DNA from: Aeriscardovia sp040773385 | Lineage (GTDB): Bacteria > Actinomycetota > Actinomycetes > Actinomycetales > Bifidobacteriaceae | Reading direction: 5' to 3' | Length of the DNA stretch: 11,495 nt | Assembly: GCA_040773385.1 (NCBI GenBank) | Contig: JAXGWH010000044.1 | Location: forward strand, 1 to 11,495 | In this document: piece after piece, positions 1-6,043 of the stretch | Layout: each line of letters starts with the position of its first letter | How positions within the stretch are numbered: the stretch's first letter is position 1 | The notes under the pieces: model-generated | Told to the model about the DNA's origin: nothing | The model's database searches: none | What the model saw: the letters and a program-made list of their open reading frames with translations, nothing else | Position numbers and translations under genes: made by a program

Positions 1-1217
1 GAGCTCTCCTCGCCGCCGAACGCGACCTCGCCGGTGAAGAGCGGGTCGACGAACCACTTGAAGCCGACCGGCACCTCGATGAGCCTGGCGTTGATGGACT
101 TGGCCACGCGGTCGATGAGGGAGGAGGAGACGAGCGTCTTGCCGATGCCCGTGTTCTTCGGCCAGCCCGGGCGGTTGCCGCCGAACAGGTACTCGACCAC
201 GACGGCGATGTAGTGGTTGGGGTTCATCACGCCCCAGTCAGGGCAGACGATGCCGTGTCGGTCGGCGTCCGGGTCGGTGCCGCCCACGAGGTCGTACTTG
301 TCCCACGCGCCGGCGTTGAGACGGTCGACGAGGCCCTTCATGGCGTACGGGGAGGACGGGTCCATGCGGATCTTGCCGTCGTGGTCGATGGTCATGAACG
401 GCCAGCGCGGGTCGACCACCGGGTTGAGCACCTCGATGTTGACCTTGTATTGCTCGGCGATGACCGGCCAGTAGTTGATGGAGGCGCCGCCCAGCGGGTC
501 GATCCCGAGGCGCACGCCGGCGTTGCGGATGACGTCGAAGTCGATGACGGAGCCGAGGTCGTCCACGTAGTTCTTGCGGAAGTCGAAGCGCTCGATGAGC
601 GGGCTTGTGATGGCCTGCTCATAGGGCACGCGCCTGACGGACTTCCACTGCGGCAGCAGCTCGTTGGCGCGGGCGGCGATGGCGGTGGTCAGATCGGCCG
701 GGGCCGGGCCGCCGGTGGGCGGGTCGTACTTGAAGCCGCCGTTGGAGGGCGGGTTGTGGCTCGGGGTGACGACGATGCCGTCGGCGATGTCCTCGCCCTT
801 GAAGCGCTGCGAGCCGTCGGCTGCACGGTTGTGCGTCAGGATGGCCTGGGAGACGACCGGGGTGGGTGTGAAGTCATCGCGCGAGTCGATGCGCACGTGC
901 ACGCCGTTGGCGACGAGCACCTCGATGGCGGTCTTCATGGCCGGCAGGGAGAGCGCGTGGGTGTCGCGGCCGAGGTAGAGCGGGCCGGTGATGCCGGCCT
1001 TCTTGCGTTCCTCGGCGATGGCCTGGGTGATGGTGACGATGTGGGCCTCGTTGAACGAGCCGTTGAGGCTCGTGCCGCGATGGCCGGAGGTGCCGAACGA
1101 GACCTTCTGCGCGGGGTTCGACACATCGGGGACGATGTCGTAATACTTGCCGATGACCTCGTCCACGTCGATCAGATCTGCTGGTGTGGCCTTCTGGCCT
1201 GCATTCTTAGCAACCAT
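1..1217 (-). CDS. pgm: Phosphoglucomutase (alpha-D-glucose-1-phosphate/6-phosphate), C-terminus cut by window edge
   Basis: Interconverts glucose-1-phosphate and glucose-6-phosphate in the cytosol, linking glycogen and galactose metabolism and nucleotide-sugar synthesis to central carbon flow. Reading down from ATG 1217 gives 405 codons. Visible motifs are FGTSGHRG (residues 41-48, phosphate binding), the phosphoserine loop TPSHNPP with catalytic Ser153, GGFKYDPPTGGPA just after it, the metal-binding loop DPDADR (315-320) and the start of the sugar-binding loop GGEES (401-405), where the window ends. Family members are about 545-560 residues, so roughly 150 are missing. The TPSHNPP form matches the E. 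coli Pgm type rather than phosphomannomutase or GlmM. The ATG was chosen because the protein lines up with family N-termini from there; an in-frame TTG lies at 1244, but the nearby GAAGGA is only 2 nt from it. No Shine-Dalgarno site precedes the ATG. Confidence 0.95.
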   Translation of the reverse strand, partial: MVAKNAGQKATPADLIDVDEVIGKYYDIVPDVSNPAQKVSFGTSGHRGTSLNGSFNEAHIVTITQAIAEERKKAGITGPLYLGRDTHALSLPAMKTAIEVLVANGVHVRIDSRDDFTPTPVVSQAILTHNRAADGSQRFKGEDIADGIVVTPSHNPPSNGGFKYDPPTGGPAPADLTTAIAARANELLPQWKSVRRVPYEQAITSPLIERFDFRKNYVDDLGSVIDFDVIRNAGVRLGIDPLGGASINYWPVIAEQYKVNIEVLNPVVDPRWPFMTIDHDGKIRMDPSSPYAMKGLVDRLNAGAWDKYDLVGGTDPDADRHGIVCPDWGVMNPNHYIAVVVEYLFGGNRPGWPKNTGIGKTLVSSSLIDRVAKSINARLIEVPVGFKWFVDPLFTGEVAFGGEES

Positions 1218-1224
1218 GCCGTCA

Positions 1225-1230
1225 ATGGTA
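1225..1230 (-). promoter_or_regulatory. Candidate -10 element for a leaderless pgm transcript
   Basis: On the minus strand TACCAT (fits TANNNT) is followed by 7 nt and then the pgm ATG. There is no Shine-Dalgarno match in those 7 nt. This suggests that transcription starts at or next to the ATG. A weak TTGTGA at 1251-1256 would be a -35 with a long 20-nt spacer. Confidence 0.35.
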
Positions 1231-1340
1231 GAGGGGGGTGACAACGTCCTTCACAAAATATCGCACAAAAGGAAACAGAAACGAACATGGGCGCGGTGGC
1301 ACGGGTCTGCTGAGGAGGATGCGCCAGGACGCGCGGCCCT

Positions 1341-1363
1341 GCGGGGGAAACAAGCGTCCCCGC
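1341..1363 (-). terminator. Weak GC hairpin downstream of the lipid kinase gene
   Basis: GCGGGG (1341-1346) and CCCCGC (1358-1363) are complementary arms around an 11-nt loop, about 52 nt past the kinase stop on the minus strand. No T-tract follows, so termination here is a weak inference. I see nothing else in the 198-base gap between the two minus-strand genes apart from the pgm promoter region. Confidence 0.2.
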
Positions 1364-1415
1364 GCTGTCAGGAAACCATTGCGGCGAGCGAGGGCGACCA
1401 CCGGCACGCGATGTC

Positions 1416-2510
1416 TCACGCCTTCTTCGGCACGCGCACGGTGAGCGCCTGCCGGTCCACGCTGATCTCGACATGGCGGGTGCGGCCCACCACGTCGCCG
1501 TCCACCTCGGCGGGCGCCTTGTGCTTGAGGTCGATCACCGCGCCCGTGCCCTGCATCTGCGCCAGGGTGGAGCCGTGCGACCAGGGGCGGATGCCGGAGT
1601 GGCGCCGCGCGGTCTGATAGAGCACGTCGTTGGCCAGGTTCGTCCAGCCCAGAAGACCGTGGCGGGTGTCGATGAGCTCGAAGTCGAGCAGGCCGTCGTC
1701 GAACTGCGCCTCGGGCATGAGCGAGACCACGGGGATGGTGCCGCAGTTGCCGATCAGGAAGGTGCGGAAGCTCACGTTCTGCACGCTGCGCACGCTGCCG
1801 TCCGCCTGGGTGATGGTGATGTCCGCCTTCTCCTTGCGGTCGAACAGGTGGGACAGCGAGCTGATGGCGTAGGCCACCCATCCCAGCTTTGCCTTGAGCT
1901 GTGCGGGGGTGACCTCCATCATGGTGGCGTCGAAGCCGATGCCGCTCATCAGCAGCGTGCCGTGCCGGCTGACGGTCTCGTCCTTGCCGGTCACCTCCAT
2001 CCAGCCCATGTCCACCTTGCGCGAGCCGTGTGAGACCGCTACCTTGAGCGCCTCGGTCAGATCGGTGGGGATGCCCAGGTTCTTGGCGAACAGGTTCGCG
2101 GTGCCGATGGGGATGACGGCCATGGCCTTGTCGGTGCCGGCCAGGGCCTCGGCCACCGTGCGCACCGTGCCGTCGCCGCCGGCGGCGAGCACCACGCTCG
2201 CCCCGCGCTCGAGCGCCTCCTGCGCGCACGCCTGGCCGTCCTTCTCCAGGGTGGTCTCGATCACCATGGGGGAGGGCAGCTTGCGGTCCCTGAAGAAGTC
2301 GAGGACGGTCTGCCGGATCTGGCCGGCGTTGTTCTTGGAGGGGTTGATCACCAGCGCGTAGTCGGAATGGTCGGTGGGCCGCTCATCGATGACGCGCACG
2401 AGATCATCCCATTCGTGCTTGCCGCGCACGGCGCGCACGATCCCCCAGCCGGACAGGGGGCGGACGATGGCGGCGGCGATGCACGGCCAGACGATCCCGG
2501 TGACACTCAT
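1416..2510 (-). CDS. YegS/DagK-family lipid (diacylglycerol) kinase
   Basis: Probable ATP-dependent lipid kinase of the diacylglycerol kinase catalytic-domain family, which phosphorylates diacylglycerol or a related lipid at the inner membrane face. The product is 364 residues from ATG 2510. It has an N-terminal hydrophobic stretch (about 3-22), the start of the kinase domain at LVINPSKN (53-60), the nucleotide-binding signature GGDGT (111-115) and the second motif PIGTANLFAKN (134-144). The C-terminal beta-rich half follows (conserved FDDGLLDFELI). The frame is open up to codon 2594, but those 28 extra residues are low-complexity GC-rich sequence, and the 2510 start has a -10-like AATAAT 7 nt upstream, so I prefer it. 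It runs divergently from serS and toward pgm on the same strand, with a 198-nt gap. The exact lipid substrate cannot be read from sequence. Confidence 0.9.
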   Translation of the reverse strand: MSVTGIVWPCIAAAIVRPLSGWGIVRAVRGKHEWDDLVRVIDERPTDHSDYALVINPSKNNAGQIRQTVLDFFRDRKLPSPMVIETTLEKDGQACAQEALERGASVVLAAGGDGTVRTVAEALAGTDKAMAVIPIGTANLFAKNLGIPTDLTEALKVAVSHGSRKVDMGWMEVTGKDETVSRHGTLLMSGIGFDATMMEVTPAQLKAKLGWVAYAISSLSHLFDRKEKADITITQADGSVRSVQNVSFRTFLIGNCGTIPVVSLMPEAQFDDGLLDFELIDTRHGLLGWTNLANDVLYQTARRHSGIRPWSHGSTLAQMQGTGAVIDLKHKAPAEVDGDVVGRTRHVEISVDRQALTVRVPKKA

Positions 2511-2517
2511 GGTGTCA

Positions 2518-2523
2518 ATTATT
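2518..2523 (-). promoter_or_regulatory. Candidate -10 element for the lipid kinase gene
   Basis: AATAAT on the minus strand matches TATAAT at 5 of 6 positions and sits 7 nt before ATG 2510. No Shine-Dalgarno site is present. The pattern fits a leaderless transcript and supports the 2510 start. No clear -35 is visible. Confidence 0.4.
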
Positions 2524-2582
2524 GTGCACGCCGGTGCCGGAAACGCCCGCAGAGAAGCACGGCGCCCCGCACACCCGTCGGC

Positions 2583-2600
2583 CCGCCGGCGCACCGGCGG
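2583..2600. repeat. GC inverted repeat in the divergent kinase/serS intergenic region
   Basis: CCGCCGG and CCGGCGG form 7-bp perfect arms around the 4-base spacer CGCA. It lies midway in the 200-base region between the two divergent starts. It could be a regulator site or simply a product of very high GC; no function is assigned. Confidence 0.3.
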
Positions 2601-2698
2601 AGGGCACCGGCGCGGCGGCCCTCGCCGATCCGGAAAACATCCACCCGCGCGGGCGGCCGGACCGGCACCGGGCCGCCCGCGGCGTCATGTTGCGGCGG

Positions 2699-2704
2699 TA
2701 ATCT
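2699..2704 (+). promoter_or_regulatory. Candidate -10 element for serS
   Basis: TAATCT is followed by exactly 6 nt (GGCCCC) and then the serS ATG. No purine-rich Shine-Dalgarno site is present. A leaderless serS mRNA is inferred. No T-box leader (specifier loop, antiterminator) can fit in so short a leader. Confidence 0.4.
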
Positions 2705-2710
2705 GGCCCC

Positions 2711-4009
2711 ATGCTTGATATCGCTTTTATCCGTGAAAACCCGGACGTCGTGCGCGAGTCGCAGCGCAAGCGCGGCGAGTCCGTCGAGCTCGTCGACGAG
2801 GTGCTCGACCTCGACAGGCTCAACCGCGAGGCCCTCAAAAAGTATGAGGACGCGCGCGCCCAGCAGAAGCAGATGGGCCGCAAGGTGGCCGCCGCCCCGG
2901 CCGACAAGAAGGCCGAGGTGCTCAAGGAGGTCAAGGAGTTCTCCCAGGAGGTCGCCCGCCTCAAGGCCGATGCCGACAAGGCGCACAACGACTACGAGGC
3001 CCAGGCCTGGAAGCTCTCCAACATCGTCGAGCCCGAGGCGCCCGAGGGCGGCGAGGACGACTACATCGTCCGCTCCAAGCACGGCACCCCGCGCGACTTC
3101 GCCAAGGAGGGCTTCGAGCCCAAGGACCATCTCACTCTCGGCGAGGACATCGACGGCATCGACATGAAGCGCGGCGTCAAGGTCGGCGGCACCCGCTTCT
3201 TCTTCCTCAAGAACGATCTGGCCCGCATGGAGATCGCCATGCACACCATGGCCTTCGAGCAGGCCCGCCAGCACGGCTTCCAGCTGGTGATCACCCCCAC
3301 CCTCGTGCGCCCGGAGATCATGGCCGGCACCGGCTTCCTCAACGCGCACGCCGACGAGATCTACCGACTGCGCGAGCCGGACAACCAGTATCTGGTCGGC
3401 ACCTCCGAGGTCGCGCTCGCCGGCATGCACGAGAACGAGATCCTCGACCTGTCCAAGGGCCCGCTGCGCTATTCGGGCTGGTCGGCGTGCTACCGCCGTG
3501 AGGCGGGCGCTGCCGGCAAGGACCAGCGCGGCATCATCCGCGTCCACCAGTTCTACAAGGTGGAGATGTTCGTCTACTGCAAGCCGGAGGAGGCGCGCCA
3601 GCAGCATCAGGACCTGCTCCACATGGAGTGGGACATGCTCAACAAGGTGGACGTGCCGTTCCGCACCATCGACACCGCCGCGGGCGATCTGGGCGCCTCC
3701 GCCTCGCGCAAGTTCGACAACGAGGCGTGGTTCCCCTCCGAGGGCCGTTACCGCGAGCTGACCTCCACCTCCAACTGCGACGAGTACCAGGCGCGACGCC
3801 TCAACATCCGCTACCGCAAGGACGACGGTTCCACCGCCGCCTGCGCCACGCTCAACGGCACGCTCGCCACCACGCGCTGGCTTGTGGCCATCCTCGAGAA
3901 CCACCAGCAGAAGGACGGTTCCATCGTGATCCCCGAGGCCATGCGCCCGTACATGGGCGGCCAGGAGGTCATGGAGCCGGTCTCCGACCGTGACAACCAG
4001 GCCGCGTGA
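2711..4009 (+). CDS. serS: Seryl-tRNA synthetase
   Basis: Class II aminoacyl-tRNA synthetase charging tRNA-Ser with serine in the cytosol; essential. The 432-residue product has full family length. The N-terminal part (about 30-105) is rich in Lys, Glu, Arg and Ala in a heptad-like pattern and is the long coiled-coil arm that grips the tRNA-Ser variable arm. The catalytic core shows GTSEVAL (230-236, serine binding), motif 2 around YRREAG (261-266), GASASRKFDNEAWF followed by STSNCDEYQARR, and motif 3 with NGT (382-384) and Arg389 in the TTRW segment. The C-terminus ends IVIPEAMRPYMGG plus a short tail. ATG 2711 gives the canonical MLDIAFIRENP start. It is encoded just upstream of a tRNA-Ser gene on the same strand, so enzyme and substrate are neighbours. 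Nothing is missing or broken. Confidence 0.98.
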   Translation: MLDIAFIRENPDVVRESQRKRGESVELVDEVLDLDRLNREALKKYEDARAQQKQMGRKVAAAPADKKAEVLKEVKEFSQEVARLKADADKAHNDYEAQAWKLSNIVEPEAPEGGEDDYIVRSKHGTPRDFAKEGFEPKDHLTLGEDIDGIDMKRGVKVGGTRFFFLKNDLARMEIAMHTMAFEQARQHGFQLVITPTLVRPEIMAGTGFLNAHADEIYRLREPDNQYLVGTSEVALAGMHENEILDLSKGPLRYSGWSACYRREAGAAGKDQRGIIRVHQFYKVEMFVYCKPEEARQQHQDLLHMEWDMLNKVDVPFRTIDTAAGDLGASASRKFDNEAWFPSEGRYRELTSTSNCDEYQARRLNIRYRKDDGSTAACATLNGTLATTRWLVAILENHQQKDGSIVIPEAMRPYMGGQEVMEPVSDRDNQAA

Positions 4010-4018
4010 GCCTGTCGG

Positions 4019-4038
4019 GACCGCTTGAACGAGCGGTC
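4019..4038 (+). terminator. Inverted repeat just after serS
   Basis: GACCGCT and AGCGGTC are 7-bp perfect arms with a 6-nt loop (TGAACG), starting 9 nt after the serS stop. No T-run follows. It may stop or stabilise the serS transcript, or it may be part of the tRNA promoter region, since TAAGAT begins 4 nt later. Confidence 0.4.
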
Positions 4039-4041
4039 TGC

Positions 4042-4047
4042 TAAGAT
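4042..4047 (+). promoter_or_regulatory. Candidate -10 element for tRNA-Ser
   Basis: TAAGAT fits TANNNT and lies 68 nt before the tRNA 5' end. No -35 at standard spacing is convincing: TTGAAC at 4025-4030 leaves only 11 nt. The tRNA may instead be cotranscribed with serS. Confidence 0.3.
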
Positions 4048-4071
4048 GTCGGCTGTCGTCCCGCGGGCGCC

Positions 4072-4102
4072 ACAGGGTGCATTCCCTGTCGTCGGTGACA
4101 GG
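4072..4102 (+). repeat. Two overlapping, mutually exclusive hairpins in the tRNA-Ser leader
   Basis: ACAGGG (4072-4077) pairs with CCCTGT (4084-4089), while CCTGTC (4085-4090) pairs with GACAGG (4097-4102). The two stems share 4085-4089, so only one can form at a time. They lie between the serS stop and the mature tRNA and could act in RNA processing. A regulatory switch is possible but unproven. Confidence 0.3.
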
Positions 4103-4115
4103 ATGACAGTCGTAT

Positions 4116-4202
4116 GGATGGTTGTCCGAGCGGTCGAAGGAGACGGTCCTGAAAACCGTTAGGCCCTTCTGGGTCTCGCGAGTTCGAATCTCGCACCATC
4201 CG
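4116..4202 (+). tRNA. tRNA-Ser (anticodon UGA), with C at position 33
   Basis: Decodes serine UCN codons, chiefly UCA. All arms fold by eye. The acceptor stem is GGATGGT (4116-4122) with ACCATCC (4195-4201) and discriminator G4202. The D stem is TCC/GGA with the loop GAGCGGTCGAA. The anticodon stem is ACGGT/ACCGT with the loop CCTGAAA. The long class II variable arm is GGCCC/GGGTC closed by TTCT, typical of tRNA-Ser, and the T arm is GCGAG/CTCGC with loop TTCGAAT. The total is 87 nt. The 3' CCA is not encoded (the next bases are CTTG) and must be added by the CCA-adding enzyme. The oddity is C rather than U at position 33, immediately 5' of the anticodon TGA. E. coli tRNA-Ser(UGA) has CTTGAAA in this loop. 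Confidence 0.95.
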
Positions 4203-4207
4203 CTTGC

Positions 4208-4235
4208 CGGGCCCCGGGATCGATCCCGGGGCCCG
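4208..4235 (+). terminator. Perfect 28-bp palindrome after tRNA-Ser
   Basis: The 14-base arms read CGGGCCCCGGGATC and its exact complement, meeting at a central ATCGAT, 6 nt past the tRNA end. As RNA this is a very stable hairpin. No T-run follows, so it may terminate without a U-tract or act as a processing/stability element. A further 10-bp palindrome, GCATGCATGC, directly follows (4235-4244). Confidence 0.6.
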
Positions 4236-4253
4236 CATGCATGCTCATATGCG

Positions 4254-4311
4254 GAAAGCCGTTTATGGATGGCCGCGCATGGCGGTCGCAGCGGCTTTCA
4301 CCATCATTTTT
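4254..4311 (+). terminator. T-tailed hairpin between tRNA-Ser and the convergent Sel1 gene
   Basis: GAAAGCCG (4254-4261) pairs with CGGCTTTC (4292-4299). An inner stem GGCCGC/GCGGTC (4271-4276 with 4282-4287, one G-T pair) sits inside it. TTTTT at 4307-4311 follows the stem on the plus strand, giving a rho-independent-type arrangement for plus-strand transcripts. It may also stop transcripts of the convergent Sel1 gene, which ends at 4324. Confidence 0.5.
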
Positions 4312-4323
4312 AGCTCTGATCTT

Positions 4324-5553
4324 TCAGTCCCGTGTCATCTCTGTGAGCGCCTCGCGCGCTTTCTTCTGGCCGTCGATGGCCTGAGCGATGAGCTTGTCAT
4401 AGTAGTCGAGTCCCTGTTGGTGCGCGGCATAGTAGCCGATCTCGGCGCGGGTGTAGAGCAGAAGCGCGTTGGCCGGGTTCGCCAGCGGGTCGAGACCATT
4501 CTCATCCGCCTCATCTGTGTCATCCCACTCGTCCCCGTTGTCCTCATCACTGTCATCGTCGCCGAGAAACGCCGTGTCTTTGAACATGCCCTTATCAAAG
4601 GGGGAACTGCCTCGACGGTCAGCGGGGTGCTCGTCGAGCGGGGAGCGGAGTGAGGCAATCTGCTTCCTTATCTCCACCATCTCCGGGGAAAATGGGTCGA
4701 ATCCATATGGCTGTGAGCCGTCCGACTTTTCTGTCGCATTCAGATCCTCGTCCTCTCCTTTCTGGTGGCGTTCGTACCGTTCCATGATGCAGTCGGCCAG
4801 ATGCTGGGCGGGATGTGCCGCGGCCACCTTGTCATCGCCGGCGAGGTCGTAGGCCTGTGCATAGAGCATGAAGCCGAGATTCTTGTCCGCCGGTACTCCG
4901 GGCACCTGCCCGTTGGCGTACATATCGCCCAGCTTGCAGCAACCTTCCGCATTGTTGTTGATCAGCATGGAGCGGGTGAAACATTCGAAGGCCCGGGCCA
5001 GATCGGTGCCTTTTGAGCCGCGCCCGTAGAGCCAGATGTAGCCGAGGTTCACTGCCGACTGGTCGTCGCCCAGTCTGGCGCCTGTCCCATAAATGGCGGC
5101 GGCGAGATCGAATTCTTGTCCCACGACGGTATTTCCGTCATGGAGGATATTGCCGAGCTGGCAGCAGGATGGTCCATGGCCGAGGGCTGCAGCATGTTCG
5201 AGACAGCGGACCAGGAGCAGGACCGCACCGGGGTTCTGCTCGGCTGCCGCGAGCTTTCCTGCATTTGTGCGGAAGTGTCCGGTCATCGGCGCGAACATGC
5301 CTTGCGTCGCGCCGAGGATGACGCCGGCCAGGGCCGTGGTCTCGTCATCGTTGACGGGTCTGAGCGTTGTGGAAGCGGCCAGTGCTTTTCTCACACGTGT
5401 GAGCGGGATTCCTGTTTCCAGGTTTCGGGCGAGCTTGAGGATCCCCGTCTTGGTGCCGGTGAGCGGGATGAAGGTGTCCAGCTGTGTGCGGAGGAATTCC
5501 TCCTCTTTTTCGGTGAAAGGCGTGAGATTGAGGCTGATTTTCTGCTCTGCCAT
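4324..5553 (-). CDS. Sel1-repeat (TPR-like) protein with acidic linker
   Basis: Function unknown. The 409-residue product has at least three consecutive Sel1-type repeats, at about 127-164 (CQLGNILHDG), 165-201 (NLGYIWLYGRG then ARAFECFTRS) and 202-240 (CKLGDMYANGQ then NLGFMLYAQAYDLAG). These alpha-helical repeats usually serve as protein-protein scaffolds. Residues 331-352 are almost wholly Asp/Glu and separate the repeats from a helical C-terminal piece (360-405). There is no signal peptide or membrane segment, so it is probably cytoplasmic. The frame opens at 5607, but ATG 5553 has an AAGGA site 8 nt upstream, so I use it. It diverges from the MoxR locus and converges on tRNA-Ser. Codon use is visibly less GC-biased than in serS or pgm, which could mean a later acquisition. 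No operon partner is in view. Confidence 0.8.
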   Translation of the reverse strand: MAEQKISLNLTPFTEKEEEFLRTQLDTFIPLTGTKTGILKLARNLETGIPLTRVRKALAASTTLRPVNDDETTALAGVILGATQGMFAPMTGHFRTNAGKLAAAEQNPGAVLLLVRCLEHAAALGHGPSCCQLGNILHDGNTVVGQEFDLAAAIYGTGARLGDDQSAVNLGYIWLYGRGSKGTDLARAFECFTRSMLINNNAEGCCKLGDMYANGQVPGVPADKNLGFMLYAQAYDLAGDDKVAAAHPAQHLADCIMERYERHQKGEDEDLNATEKSDGSQPYGFDPFSPEMVEIRKQIASLRSPLDEHPADRRGSSPFDKGMFKDTAFLGDDDSDEDNGDEWDDTDEADENGLDPLANPANALLLYTRAEIGYYAAHQQGLDYYDKLIAQAIDGQKKAREALTEMTRD

Positions 5554-5561
5554 CTGGACCG

Positions 5562-5566
5562 TCCTT
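5562..5566 (-). promoter_or_regulatory. Shine-Dalgarno site of the Sel1-repeat gene
   Basis: AAGGA on the minus strand, with an 8-nt gap to ATG 5553. It decides the start against the in-frame ATG at 5607. Confidence 0.7.
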
Positions 5567-5599
5567 TTTTGAGCCTGTTTGTGCCGGATACCTGATGAG

Positions 5600-5628
5600 A
5601 TTGTCACTCATTTCGTGACACAACTGAA
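5600..5628 (-). promoter_or_regulatory. Putative Sel1-gene promoter with an internal palindromic operator
   Basis: On the minus strand TTCAGT (5623-5628) and GACAAT (5600-5605) are separated by 17 nt. Both are imperfect matches to the -35 and -10 consensus. The perfect inverted repeat TGTCAC (5602-5607) / GTGACA (5615-5620), with a 7-nt spacer, covers the spacer and part of the -10, a classic repressor position. The regulator is unknown. Confidence 0.35.
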
Positions 5629-5712
5629 CTCCTTTGCAGAAAGCGGTGAAGTCGCGTCAGGCCAGGCAAGAGGTGCGGCGGGGCCCGGGGTGACTGTTGC
5701 GCCGACAGCGTG

Positions 5713-5743
5713 TTGCAGGTGAAGCGGGTCAGACCCGTAGAGT
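5713..5743 (+). promoter_or_regulatory. Putative promoter of the moxR locus with palindromic operator
   Basis: TTGCAG (5713-5718) and TAGAGT (5738-5743) are 19 nt apart. The -10-like hexamer is followed by 6 nt and ATG 5750, so a leaderless mRNA is likely. CGGGTC-A-GACCCG (5725-5737) is a perfect 13-base palindrome that fills the spacer and abuts the -10, which suggests regulated expression of the operon. No other gene is visible in the 196-base region between this start and the divergent Sel1 gene. Confidence 0.4.
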
Positions 5744-5749
5744 GGGGCT

Positions 5750-6043
5750 ATGTCATCCCTTTTCCGCCATGACGGAGTGCGCGGCAACGGCCGCGGCACA
5801 AGCGGCCAGGATACGGGCGAGCCTGACGGCCAGACCGCCGAGCCGCAGGAAGACGGTGAGCGCGGCCTGCAGGCGCGCGCGGGGCAGCGTCGCGCCGACG
5901 ACTCCCGCACCCCTGATCTCGCCTCGCGCATGGTCTCCGAGCTGCAGAAACGTCTCCGGCTCCAGGACAGCGCCACGCGCCTGGTGGTGGAGACGCTGTT
6001 CGCCGGCGGCCACCTGCTGCTCGACGACGTGCCCGGCGTGTGA
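5750..6043 (+). CDS. MoxR N-terminal fragment (97 residues)
   Basis: Head portion of the interrupted MoxR. Residues 1-55 are polar and low-complexity (Gly, Arg, Asp, Gln rich) and look disordered, a common kind of N-terminal extension. Residues 56-97 match the first helices and strand of the MoxR core: LASRMVSELQKRLRLQDSAT, then LVVETLFAGGHLLLDDVPGV, which should run straight into the P-loop. The fragment ends on TGA at the position of the second P-loop glycine. ATG 5750 is chosen because a -10-like TAGAGT lies 6 nt upstream. Met61 is an alternative start that would give a MoxR of normal length. Alone, this piece has no complete domain, and I expect no independent function. Confidence 0.5.
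   Translation: MSSLFRHDGVRGNGRGTSGQDTGEPDGQTAEPQEDGERGLQARAGQRRADDSRTPDLASRMVSELQKRLRLQDSATRLVVETLFAGGHLLLDDVPGV

Noticed and set aside
213..1241. 342-codon open frame on the plus strand opposite pgm
   Set aside because: Composition is Val/Gly/Asp/Arg-rich antisense shadow typical of GC-rich codons, with no family resemblance, while the minus strand encodes a clear phosphoglucomutase.
1222..2229. 335-codon minus-strand frame overlapping the lipid kinase in another register
   Set aside because: Gly/Arg/His-rich and without recognisable motifs; the kinase frame carries GGDGT and the other family motifs.
2511..2594. 28-residue N-terminal extension of the lipid kinase
   Set aside because: Low-complexity GC-rich residues, and the -10-like hexamer sits within this stretch just before ATG 2510.
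2511..2710. T-box riboswitch controlling serS
   Set aside because: The serS -10-like hexamer lies 6 nt from the ATG, leaving no leader; no T-box sequence or specifier stem is visible.
2519..3904. 461-codon open frame on the minus strand opposite serS, longer than serS itself
   Set aside because: Low-complexity Leu/Val/Gly/Glu shadow with no motif; serS on the plus strand has all catalytic motifs.
6041..6043. TGA in MoxR read as selenocysteine, or as glycine by an altered code
   Set aside because: No SECIS-like hairpin is evident just after it, TGA is a normal stop for serS and other genes here, and the next codon would still be Met in place of the Walker A Lys.
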